A stretch of DNA of 64,000 bases, from NCBI RefSeq assembly GCF_001997345.1, contig NZ_CP019606.1, positions 620,001 to 684,000 of the forward strand, written 5' to 3'. The notes beneath the pieces are model-generated. The model ran no database searches. It was not told the DNA's origin and saw nothing but the letters and a program-made list of their open reading frames with translations. Below, piece by piece: positions 24,598 through 38,547 of this stretch (the stretch's first letter is position 1; each line of letters starts with the position of its first letter). Made by a program: the position numbers and the translations under genes. This DNA comes from Tessaracoccus aquimaris. GTDB lineage: Bacteria; Actinomycetota; Actinomycetes; Propionibacteriales; Propionibacteriaceae.

Positions 24598-25532
24598 ATG
24601 CCACGGGTGATCCATACGGGCCAGGCGCTCGTCGACGCGACAGCGCAGGTCGGCTCCCTCCCGCTGCGCGGCCAGAACGTGATGGCCGACGGGTGGGGCC
24701 AGGCCGCGGGGGGAGCGGTCAACATCCTCGTCGCGGCCGCCCGCTCGGACGCCGACTGCGTGCACGCTGGGGCCATCGGCACCGGCCCCAACGGCGACCT
24801 TGTCCGCGACGCGCTCGAGGCCGAGTCGATTGCCTACAGCGCGCCCGCAGTCCCCGACGCCGACACCGCGCTGTGCGTCGTGCTCGTCGAGCCGAGCGCC
24901 GAGCGCACCTTCATCACCATGCAGGGAGCCGAGCGGCGGCTGAGCGTCGAGGCCCTGCAGAGCTCGGATCCACGGCCGGGCGACCTGGTGTGCGTCACGG
25001 GCTACACGCTCGCGGTCGACTCGACCCGCCTTCCCCTCCAGGAATGGCTGAAGGGCCTCCCGAGGGCGTGCACGTCGTGCTCGACCCAGGCGCAGCCTTC
25101 GCCGACCTCCCCGACGACGTGCGCGACGCGATGCTCGACCGCACCACGGTGTGGACCTCCAACCAGGAGGAGGCGGAGGCGCTCTGCCGCACCAAGACCG
25201 GTGGCCCGTCGACCATGGCCGAGGCGGCCAAGCGGATCGCCCGGTTGCTTCCCTCCGGCGCCGTTGCGATCGTGCGCGACGGGCCCGCGGGCTGCGCCGT
25301 CTGCGTCGACGGCGTCGTCACCGAGGTGCCCGGCTTCCCGCAGAAGCCGGTCGACACCAACGGCGCGGGCGACGCCCACACCGGCGTGCTGTGCGCAGAG
25401 ATCGCCCGCGGCGCCGACTGGGTCACCGCCTGCCGCAGGGCCAACATCGCCGGGGCCATCAAGGTCACCAGGCGCGGGCCGGCGACCGCCTCGACGAGGG
25501 CCGAGATCGACGCGTTCGAGGCGCGGGCCTGA
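24598..25532 (+). CDS. PfkB-family sugar kinase, single-base frameshift
   Basis: Phosphotransferase of the ribokinase fold, about 311 residues if corrected. The first part (MPRVIHTGQALVDATAQVG, AAGGAVNILVAAAR) runs to about 25060; homology then continues in the -1 frame (VHVVLDPGAAFADLP, WTSNQEEAEAL, then KPVDTNGAGDAHTGVLCAEI with the catalytic Asp). The break falls in CTCCCGAGG at 25057-25065, where one extra C restores the frame. Total length is one base short of a codon multiple. Probably a sequence error, though a real mutation cannot be excluded. Confidence 0.85.
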
Positions 25533-25553
25533 CGGCGGTGCCACACTGGCGCC

Positions 25554-26105
25554 ATGACCGCTGAACCCTGGCTGATCGTCATCGACGCACAACGCATCTT
25601 CGCCGACCCCGAAAGCGACTGGGGTTCACCCATGTGGCCGGGCACCGTCGAGTCGATCCGACGCCTCTTGCCCAGCTTCGAGGGTCGCACCATCCTGACC
25701 CGCTGGGTGCCGCCCGCCGCTGACGAGCGGGCCGGGTCGTGGGCCGACTACATGGCCGCCTGGCCGTTTGCCGACCGGCCGGCCGACGACCCGTACTTCG
25801 ACCTCGTCGACGAACTCGCCGGCCTCGACGCGCCGGTGGTGGACGCGCCGACGTTCGGGAAGTGGGAGAGGCTACGCGACTTGGTGGGGGAGGCCCCGAG
25901 CCTCGTGGTCACCGGCGTCTCGACCGACTGCTGCGTGATCTCGACGGTGTTGCCCGCGGCCGACGCCGGGGCACGCGTCACGGTCGTCACCAACGGCTGC
26001 GCCGGATCGAGTCCCGAGAACCAGGCGGCGGCGCTGACAGTGCTCGGACTGTATCCCCCGCAGGTGGAACTGCGCACCGTCGACGACGTGCTCGCGGATG
26101 AATGA
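25554..26105 (+). CDS. Cysteine hydrolase (isochorismatase-like)
   Basis: 183 residues with the isochorismatase/nicotinamidase triad: Asp11 in IVIDAQRIF, Lys in TFGKWERL, and Cys in GVSTDCCVIST with the cis-peptide-like region before it. Candidate activities are hydrolysis of an amide or a vinyl ether; nicotinamidase metal-ligand His motifs are not evident. Starts 21 bases after the PfkB kinase and may share its transcript. Confidence 0.85.
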   Translation: MTAEPWLIVIDAQRIFADPESDWGSPMWPGTVESIRRLLPSFEGRTILTRWVPPAADERAGSWADYMAAWPFADRPADDPYFDLVDELAGLDAPVVDAPTFGKWERLRDLVGEAPSLVVTGVSTDCCVISTVLPAADAGARVTVVTNGCAGSSPENQAAALTVLGLYPPQVELRTVDDVLADE

Positions 26106-26216
26106 TGGCCGGACCGCGGAACGCCTCTCGGCGCGTGGCCGCTCATAGCGGCAAATAGTGGAGCCCGGGGTTACCACGGCCCGACCGCTGACGATTCTAG
26201 CGGCTGACCCAAGAGA

Positions 26217-26834
26217 TCAGTGCAAAGCGCCGTCGCGCCACAGCGCGGCGGCTTTGGTCAGCTCGGCCGAGACGGCCTCGTAGCCCTCCCAGCGGCGGCG
26301 CTCGTCTGCGACCCGCTCGGTCAGCCCACCCTCGGAGACCAGTTCCGCGGATCCGACGGCCATCACCCGCGCGAACGCGGCCGCGCGCTCCAGTGCGATG
26401 GCGAAGTCGCCAGTGAAGGCGCCCCGCAGGATCCGGGTCGACAGGACCACGACCTCCTCAGGGGAGGGGGCGCTGCCCGACCCGGCGATCGCCTGCCCGA
26501 CCGTATCGACCTCGACGCCCCTCTTGAAGCGGTAGCCGGCCGCCGACGGCGCCTCGCGTACCGCATGGCGCAGCAGATACAGCCGCCACAGTGCGCCGGG
26601 AAGCGAATCGGCGGGGGCCTCCGCCCACATCTCGGCCAGGTCCTCGATGCCCGCCCCGTCCGCGAAGGCGATCACGCGATCCACCACCGCGGCGTCAGGC
26701 GCGCGACGTACCCGATGCAGCAGCGCCGCAGCGGTGTCGTGCGCCAACTCGCCCAGCTCGGCGGGGTCGCCCCCGCCCCCCATCATCTCGATGACGTCGC
26801 CGGGGCGCTTGACTGGCTTGTGGAAGTTCGTCAC
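26217..26834 (-). CDS. Conserved-looking helical protein, unknown function
   Basis: 205 residues, soluble and mostly alpha-helical (Ala/Glu/Arg-rich), starting MTNFHKPVKRPGDVIEMMGGGG. I recall similar proteins in other actinobacteria but no named family. It contains neither signal peptide nor helix-turn-helix. It is divergent from the GNAT gene at 26870 with 35 bases between. The 111 bases between the hydrolase and this gene hold nothing clear. Confidence 0.6.
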   Translation of the reverse strand: MTNFHKPVKRPGDVIEMMGGGGDPAELGELAHDTAAALLHRVRRAPDAAVVDRVIAFADGAGIEDLAEMWAEAPADSLPGALWRLYLLRHAVREAPSAAGYRFKRGVEVDTVGQAIAGSGSAPSPEEVVVLSTRILRGAFTGDFAIALERAAAFARVMAVGSAELVSEGGLTERVADERRRWEGYEAVSAELTKAAALWRDGALH

Positions 26835-26869
26835 GGGCCGATCCTACGTCGCGCCGCTACGCTGGGCCC

Positions 26870-27948
26870 GTGTTGATCTCCCGCGAAGAGCCTCCCGCCG
26901 ACGAGGGCGGGTCAGGCTACGCGCTGTACGAGTTCGACGCCCGGGAGTGGGACGCGGTCCTGGAGGACCTCTTCGGCACCAGCCTGCTCGGCCAGTCGGC
27001 CCGTCGCCGCTGGGCCGAGGGCCTCGACCCGTCCATCACCGTGCACCGCTTCGTGTCGGCGCGCGAGGACGGCGAACTCGTCGGCGTGGCGCTGCTCGAA
27101 CTGCCCCAGCGCGACAACACCCACCTCGCCTTCGTGTCGATCGTCGTGCCCGCTGCCCACCGCGGGCACGGGATCGGGGCGGCGCTGTTCGACGACGCGG
27201 CCGCGCTCGCCGCCTCCGAAGGCAGAGACAACCTCGAGATCTGGACCTGGGACACCCTTGTCGAGCCCGGCCCCGGCACCATCTCCGCGCGACAGGGCGA
27301 CGGGGCCATCGACGCCGCTGCTCCGGGCGCCAGGTTCCTGCTCAAGCGAGGCTTCCAGCTCGTCCAGGTCGACACCATGTCCGGCTGGGACCTGCCCCCA
27401 CAGGCGGGCCTTGAGGCGGCCGCGGCGGAGGCCCGTGCGGCGACGCCCGAGGGGTACCGCCTCGTCCAGTGGCACGGCGACACCCCGGAACGCTGGGTCG
27501 GCGACGCGGCGCTGCTGCAGGTGGCGATGAGCACGGACGCGCCAATCGGCGGCTCGGACCTGCGTGCCGAGGTCATCGACGCCGACCGGATCAGGGCCAT
27601 CGACCGGGGCCGACGCGCGGGCGGCCTCGACCAACTCGTCACGTCCGTCGAGCACGACGGAACCCTGGTCGGCATCACGCGCCTCGTCCGCGACACGGCC
27701 CGCCCACAGGTCGGCGACCAGTGGGACACGCTCGTGCTCGGGCACATCGGGGCAACGGGCTCGGCTGGCTCATGAAGACCGCCAATCACGCCGCGATCCG
27801 CGGCGCCTGGCCGGAGGTGGCGACGCTGGTGACGGGCAACGCGTCGGAGAACCGGTGGATGCTCGCCATCAACCGCAGGCTCGGCTACCGCCCGATCGCC
27901 GCGTCCGGTTGGTTCGAGCGACGCGCGGGTGGCGATGGCGCTCAGTAG
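26870..27948 (+). CDS. Two-domain GNAT acetyltransferase, single-base frameshift
   Basis: About 359 residues when corrected. The N-terminal GNAT domain has the acetyl-CoA loop VPAAHRGHGIGAALFDDAA; the second half resembles a degenerate GNAT domain ending NHAAIRGAWPEVATLV, then GNASENRWMLAINRRLGY, a pattern common in actinobacterial tandem GNATs. The frame breaks at about 27750 in CATCGGGGCAACG, where one extra G gives HIGGNGLGWLMK. GTG start at 26870. The substrate is unknown. Confidence 0.82.
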
Positions 27949-28495
27949 GCGGGCGATCGTCGAGGCGGGGCTCGGCATCCTGGACGCGTACGGCCTCGGC
28001 GACCTCAGCATGCGCCGGGTCGCCGACGTGCTCGGCGTGCAGGCGGGGGCGCTGTACTACCACGTGCCCAACAAGCAGTCGCTGCTCGCGGCGCTCGGCG
28101 ACGAGATCCTCTCCGAGGTGTCCGACCCGCGGCCAGACGAGCCGGTCGCGGACTGGCTGGTCGAGTGGGCAGCGACGCTGCGCAAGGTGCTGCTCGCGAG
28201 GCGCGACGCCGCGGAACTGGTCGCCTCGTCGCTCGCGCTCGGCCTCGGCGCCGTCGACCCGGCCGCGTCGGGTCGGGAGAGGCTGACGATGGAAGGCGTC
28301 GAGCAGCCGGAGGCGACCATGGCGGCGCTGCTGCACTTCGTGCTCGGCCACGTCGTCGAGGAGCAGACGCGCGCCCAGATGCACTCGCTCGGCGTCCTCG
28401 CCGACTTCGACGCGGCCGGCTCGGAGGCCAGCTTCGGCTGGGGACTCGGCCTGATTGTGCGCGGTGTGAAACAAACCGTTCCCACAACGCCTTGA
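27935..28495 (+). CDS. TetR-family regulator with tetracycline-repressor-type C-domain
   Basis: 186 residues. Helix-turn-helix MRRVADVLGVQAGALYYHVPNK (split at residues 23-45) fits the TetR subgroup whose recognition helix ends ALYYHV/ALYWHV. The C-domain (ALLHFVLGHVVEEQTRAQ) is the TetR_C type. Start ATG 27935 overlaps the GNAT gene by 14 bases; GTG 27929 is an alternative. Target unknown. Confidence 0.9.
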   Translation: MALSRRAIVEAGLGILDAYGLGDLSMRRVADVLGVQAGALYYHVPNKQSLLAALGDEILSEVSDPRPDEPVADWLVEWAATLRKVLLARRDAAELVASSLALGLGAVDPAASGRERLTMEGVEQPEATMAALLHFVLGHVVEEQTRAQMHSLGVLADFDAAGSEASFGWGLGLIVRGVKQTVPTTP

Positions 28496-28514
28496 TGAGA
28501 GTTAGGCTGACACC

Positions 28515-28856
28515 ATGCATCGGCAAAGTCGTCGGTTCGCTGCGGTAGTGGCCGCAGTGGTGTTGCTCGCTCTCACTGGCTGTGGAACGCGCCAGGTGAC
28601 GCCGTCCACCTACGCCGGCTCCCCCGATTCCCCGGATGTGGTGCTGCTCGTCGAGGCGTCCGACGACGCCAAGATCGCCGAGGCCCGCGTGACACAGGAG
28701 GACGACCAGCAGGTCGTCGTTGAGGTCCGCATCGACGGCTCCGACGCCAGCAAGGACGCCACCATCGAGGTGCTCGAGGCCGAGGTGCGACTCGACAAGC
28801 CGCTCGGCGGCCGCCAGGTCGTCGATCAGGAGGGCCGGGCGATCCCCGAGTCGTAG
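28515..28856 (+). CDS. Small secreted lipoprotein, unknown function
   Basis: 113 residues: Arg-rich start, hydrophobic core, lipobox LTGC (Cys near residue 23), then a small beta-rich domain (VVLLVEASDDAKIAEARV...). No family recognised. Starts 19 bases after the TetR gene; ends six bases from the convergent membrane gene at 28862. Confidence 0.6.
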   Translation: MHRQSRRFAAVVAAVVLLALTGCGTRQVTPSTYAGSPDSPDVVLLVEASDDAKIAEARVTQEDDQQVVVEVRIDGSDASKDATIEVLEAEVRLDKPLGGRQVVDQEGRAIPES

Positions 28857-32046
<3,190 letters not shown>

Positions 32047-32050
<4 letters not shown>

Positions 32051-32946
32051 GCCCCAGGACCGTGACGCAGCGCCACCCCGAGCTGCTGGCAAAGGCCAAC
32101 ACGCTGATCGAGGCCCTTCCGTGGCTCGCGGAGTACGCGGGCGAGACCGTCGTGATCAAGTACGGCGGCAACGCCATGACCGACGACGCGCTCAAGCGGG
32201 CGTTCGCCGAGGACGTGGTGTTCCTGCGCAGGGTCGGGCTCAAGCCGGTCGTGGTGCACGGCGGCGGCCCGCAGATCTCGTCGATGCTCGACAAGTTGCA
32301 CATCGACTCCGAGTTCCGCGGCGGCCTGCGGGTCACCACGCCTGAGGCGATGGATGTGGTGCGGATGGTGCTCGTCGGCCAGGTCGGCAGGGAGCTGGTC
32401 AACCTGATCAACCAGCACGGGCCTTTCGCCGTCGGGATGTCCGGCGAGGACGGCGGGCTGTTCACCGCGCGGAAGCGGGGCCTTGTCGTTGACGACGAGG
32501 AGGTGGACCTCGGGCTCGTCGGCGACGTCAAGAAGGTCGACCCCAGCTCGCTGAACGACCTGATCGCGGCGGGTCGGATCCCGGTCGTCGCGACGGTCGC
32601 CCCCGACGCCAACGGCCAGGTCCACAACGTCAACGGCGACACGGCGGCAGCCGCGCTCGCCGTCGCGCTCAAGGCTAAGCGCCTCGTGATGCTCACCAAC
32701 GTGGCAGGCGTCTACGCCGACTACCCCGACGAGGACTCGATCATCACGCAGATCAACACCGACGAGGTGCGTGGCCTGCTGCCGAGCCTCGACTCGGGGA
32801 TGATCCCCAAGATGGAGGCCTGCCTGCGCGCCGTCGAGGGCGGCGTCGCGTCGGCGACCGTGATCGACGGCCGCGTCCCGCACTGCCTGCTGCTCGAGAT
32901 CTTCACGGACGAGGGCGTCGGCACCATGGTCACCAACGAGGAGTAG
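32047..32946 (+). CDS. argB: Acetylglutamate kinase
   Basis: Phosphorylates N-acetylglutamate, often the arginine-inhibited step. 299 residues of the amino-acid-kinase fold: [10 protein letters not shown] (Lys and Gly-rich loop), [37 protein letters not shown] and the C-terminal [21 protein letters not shown] end. The N-terminal helix seen in arginine-sensitive forms is present. Tightly coupled to argJ and argD. Confidence 0.97.
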
Positions 32947-32949
32947 GGC

Positions 32950-34113
32950 ATGAGCCAGGCCGATCTGCAGGGCCGCTACGCGGCGGTCATGATGAACGCG
33001 TTCGGCGCCCCGAAGCGGGTCTTCGCCCGCGGCGAGGGCGTCCACCTGTGGGACGAGGACGGAAACCGCTACACCGACCTGCTCTCGGGGCTCGCCGTGA
33101 CGGCGCTCGGGCACGCGCATCCCGGCGTCACGGCCGCCATCGCAGGGCAGTTGGGATCGCTCGGTCACGTCTCGAACTTCTTCGCGAGCGAACCCCAGGT
33201 GCGGCTCGCCGAGCGGTTGGCGGCGCTCACCGGAGACCCCGGCGCGCGCGTCTTCTTCACCAACTCGGGCACCGAGGCCAATGAGGCAGCCTTCAAGCTG
33301 ACCCGTCTGACGGGCCGCACCAAGGTGATCGCCATGGAGGGCTCCTTCCACGGTCGCACCATGGGGGCCCTTGCCCTGACGGCCAACCCCAAGTACCGCG
33401 AGCCATTCGAGCCGCTCCCCGGCGAGGTCGTCTTCGTGCCATTCGGCGACGAGGCGGCGCTCAGCGAGGCGGCCGACGACCGGACCGCGGCCATCCTCAT
33501 CGAGACCGTGCAGGGCGAGAACGGCGTCGTGCCGGTGCCTGACGGCTTCCTGAAGGCCGCCCGTGGGATCGCCGACGGCGTCGGCGCGCTGCTGTGGATC
33601 GACGAGGTGCAGACGGGCCTCGGCCGCTGCGGCGAGTTCCTCGCACACACGGCCGACGGCGTCGCGGCCGACCTGATCACGCTGGCCAAGGGGCTCGGCA
33701 ACGGGTTCCCCGTCGGGGCGTGCATCGCCACCGGCAGGGCGGCCGACCTGCTGCAGCCCGGCCAGCACGGCACCACCTTCGGAGGCAATCCGGTCGCGGC
33801 GGCCGCAGGCAACGCGGTGCTCGACGCCCTCGAGGCGGGCGCGCTGGACAACGCGCGCGAGGTCGGCGCCTGGCTCGCCGCGGCGATCGAGGGTCTCGGC
33901 CACCCGCTGATCGAGTCCGTCCGGGGCGGGGCATGCTGCTGGGCGTCGTGCTGACCTCCGACATCGCGCCGCAGGTCGCCGACGCCGCGCTCGACGCGGG
34001 CTGGGTCATCAACGCGCCCCGTCCCGGGGTGCTGCGGCTGGCCCCTCCGCTGATCGCCACCCCGGACGACCTGCAGGGTTTCGTCGACGCCCTGCCCGGA
34101 CTGCTCGAAGGCC

Positions 34114-34121
<8 letters not shown>
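32950..34121 (+). CDS. argD: Acetylornithine aminotransferase, single-base frameshift
   Basis: PLP enzyme, about 390 residues when corrected. FTNSGTEANEAAFK, SFHGRTMGALALT, and the Lys motif LITLAKGLGNGFPVGA (Schiff-base Lys) are intact. The frame fails at about 33930: GTCCGGGGCGGGGCATG needs one more C to read VRGRGMLLGVVLTSD, after which the rest follows in the -1 frame to 34121. The 3' part overlaps argR by eight bases. Because arginine genes around it are intact, a sequence error is the likelier cause. Confidence 0.9.
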
Positions 34122-36017
<1,896 letters not shown>

Positions 36018-36059
36018 GCCGACGGGCCTTATCGCCGGGCGATCAGTATGCTGTGGCGC

Positions 36060-37313
36060 GTGAATGCACTGCTTGATGACCTTCAATGGCGTGGGCTGAT
36101 CGCCCACTCGACCGACCTGGACGCCCTCGGCGCGCACCTGGACGAGGGTTCCGTCAAGTTCTATGTGGGCTTCGACCCGACCGCCCAGAGCGTGCACACC
36201 GGCAACCTCGTCCAGATCCTGCTCGCCAAGCGACTCCAGGATGCGGGCCATCAACCGTTCCTGCTGGTGGGTGGCGCGACCGGCCTGATCGGCGACCCGA
36301 AGGAGTCGGGCGAGCGGGTCATGAACTCCAAGGAACTGGTGCACGAGTGGGTCGACAAGATCCGCTCCCAGGTGAGCCGCTTCGTCTCCTTCGAGGGGGA
36401 CAACGCCGCGACCATGGTGAACAACTACGACTGGACCGCCGAGATGTCGGTGCTCGACTTCCTGCGCGACGTCGGCAAGCACTTCCCGGTGAACCGGATG
36501 CTCGCCCGTGACGTGGTCGCGCGTCGCCTGGAGGCGGGCATCTCCTACACCGAGTTCTCCTACGTGCTGCTGCAGTCGATGGACTACCGCGAGCTGAACC
36601 GCAGGTACGGCATCACGATGCAGACCGGCGGCTCCGACCAGTGGGGCAACATCGCCGCTGGCGTCGAACTGCTGCGCCGCAGCGACCAGGTGCGGGTGCA
36701 CGCGATGGCGACGCCGCTGCTCACGAAGGCCGACGGCACCAAGTTCGGCAAGACCGAGGCAGGCACCGTCTGGCTCGACCCGAGCCTCACCTCGCCCTAC
36801 GCGATGTACCAGTTCTTCCTGAACGCGGAGGACGCGAAGGTCGTCGACTACCTCAAGGTGTTCTCGTTCCGCAGCCGCGAGGAGATCGAGGCGCTGGAGC
36901 GGGCGACGCTCGAGGCCCCGTTCAAGCGCGAGGCGCAGCGGGCGCTCGCCGACGACGTCACCGACATCGTGCACGGTCGCGCCGAGCGCGACGCGGCGGT
37001 CGCGGCCTCCGGGGCCATCTTCGGACGCGGCGAGTTGGGCGAGCTCAGCGAGGCGACCCTCGCCTCGGTGCTGAGTGAGGTCGGCGGCTCACAGGTCGAC
37101 TCCGACGCGACCGTCGTCGACGCGCTCGTTGCGGCCGGCGTTGTGGAATCAAAGGGGGCGGCGCGCCGCGCCATCGCCGAGGGCGGCGCCTACCTCAACA
37201 ACGAGCGCATCGAGGACGCCGACCTGGTGCTGGCCCCTGAGGCCCTGCTGCACGGCAGGTACGCGGTCCTTCGCAGGGGTCGCAAGACGGTCGGCATCGC
37301 CGAGCGCATCTGA
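36060..37313 (+). CDS. tyrS: Tyrosyl-tRNA synthetase
   Basis: 417 residues, class I. VGFDPTAQSVHTGNLVQI holds the HIGH-like site (HTGN), KFGKTEAG at residues 228-235 is the KMSKS-like loop, and a C-terminal S4 domain (KGAARRAIAEGGAYLNNERI) ends the protein. The family's MNALLDDL-type beginning matches GTG 36060; an ATG at 36048 would add four residues. Downstream, capA converges. Confidence 0.96.
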   Translation: MNALLDDLQWRGLIAHSTDLDALGAHLDEGSVKFYVGFDPTAQSVHTGNLVQILLAKRLQDAGHQPFLLVGGATGLIGDPKESGERVMNSKELVHEWVDKIRSQVSRFVSFEGDNAATMVNNYDWTAEMSVLDFLRDVGKHFPVNRMLARDVVARRLEAGISYTEFSYVLLQSMDYRELNRRYGITMQTGGSDQWGNIAAGVELLRRSDQVRVHAMATPLLTKADGTKFGKTEAGTVWLDPSLTSPYAMYQFFLNAEDAKVVDYLKVFSFRSREEIEALERATLEAPFKREAQRALADDVTDIVHGRAERDAAVAASGAIFGRGELGELSEATLASVLSEVGGSQVDSDATVVDALVAAGVVESKGAARRAIAEGGAYLNNERIEDADLVLAPEALLHGRYAVLRRGRKTVGIAERI

Positions 37314-37316
37314 GGA

Positions 37317-38534
37317 TCAGCCCCGCTCGGTCAGCCCCTCCACGTGGAGGGCGTTGACGCGGGCACGGGTACGGGCCGCCGACTCCAGCATCGCGTTGGA
37401 GCCGGCGGCCCCCTTCTTCAGTTCGTCGGGGATCAGCAGCACGCGCGCGGGCCGGCCGCCGCTGCGCTTGGTGATCATCGTGGGGGCGAACTCGGCCTCG
37501 GTCGCAGCGAAGCGGCCGTCGCCCTGCTGCGTGAAGCGGACCTGCGCCACATAGCCGTCATAGGTGTACGGCTGCCCTGGTCCGCTCGCTGCGATCAGGT
37601 TCCCCATCCCGTAGAAGACCCACTTCCCGTTGACCCGGTCGACCGGTTGCACGACATGGGCGTGCTGGCCGAAGACGAGGTCGACGTCGGGGGAGGCGGT
37701 GACCGCGGTGGCGAAGTCGGTCTGCTGCTTGCTGAGAGTGGGGGAGTACTCCTCGCCCGCGTGCATGTGTACTGCGACGATGTCGGCGCCGGCCTCACGT
37801 GCCTGGCGCGCCATCGCGAGGGTCGCGTCGGCGTCCAGGAGGTTGACGGCCCACTCGCGTCCCTTGGGCCGGGCGATGCCGTTGAGCCCGAAGGTCTGGC
37901 TGATCACCGCGATCCGGACCCCGCCCTTGGTGGTGAAGATCACCGGGGTGCGCGACTCGGCCTCGGTCGCGAAGCTGCCGCTCGTCATGATCGCGTTCGC
38001 GCGGTGCACCGCGAGCGTACGCACTAGGCCGTCCCAACCGGCGTCCATGGTGTGGTTGGAGGCTGTGGTGCACAGATCCCATCCGGTCGCCGCGATGCCC
38101 GCCGCGGCCTCCTGAGGCACGGCGAACGTGGGGTAGTTCGCGTATGGGCCGCCCGGGGGCGCGAACGGCACCTCCGAATGGCACACCGCCAGGTCCGCCG
38201 CGCTGACATACTCGCGCAGGCTCGCGAGCTGGGGCGCGAAGTCCATCCTGCCGCCCCCGTCCGCCTTCGCCTGCTGCCACAGTGTGTTGTGCCAGAGAAG
38301 GTCGCCGCTGATGTTGATGGTGGCGGTCCGGGCGGCCGGCGCCTCGGTCGTCCCGTCAGGTCCGTCCGCACCGCCCGGTGAACCCGCAGCCGGTGCGGAC
38401 GCTGACGGGGACGGCGGCCACGGTGGGAGCGCCGGAGCCGTCCCTCCCGGTGGGGAGAGGTCCGGTGCACAGGAGGCGGTGACGGCCACCGCAACGACGG
38501 CCGCGAGCGCACGCGACACAGACCAGAACTTCAC
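37317..38534 (-). CDS. CapA-family lipoprotein (metallophosphatase-like)
   Basis: 405 residues; GTG start, signal peptide with lipobox (VTASC), Pro/Ala/Ser-rich linker, then the PGA_cap/CapA domain: NISGDLLWHN (metal-ligand Asp), CHSEVPFAP, TTASNHTMDAGW, VAVHMHAGEEYSP and FGQHAHVVQPV. Such domains occur in capsule poly-gamma-glutamate proteins, but the fold is a metallo-hydrolase and its substrate here is unknown. An IS1380 element ends 13 bases upstream of the start codon, with an in-frame stop (TAG) in the target duplication, so its native promoter has been moved about 1.7 kb away. Confidence 0.85.
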   Translation of the reverse strand: MKFWSVSRALAAVVAVAVTASCAPDLSPPGGTAPALPPWPPSPSASAPAAGSPGGADGPDGTTEAPAARTATINISGDLLWHNTLWQQAKADGGGRMDFAPQLASLREYVSAADLAVCHSEVPFAPPGGPYANYPTFAVPQEAAAGIAATGWDLCTTASNHTMDAGWDGLVRTLAVHRANAIMTSGSFATEAESRTPVIFTTKGGVRIAVISQTFGLNGIARPKGREWAVNLLDADATLAMARQAREAGADIVAVHMHAGEEYSPTLSKQQTDFATAVTASPDVDLVFGQHAHVVQPVDRVNGKWVFYGMGNLIAASGPGQPYTYDGYVAQVRFTQQGDGRFAATEAEFAPTMITKRSGGRPARVLLIPDELKKGAAGSNAMLESAARTRARVNALHVEGLTERG

Positions 38535-38547
38535 AACACAACACTAG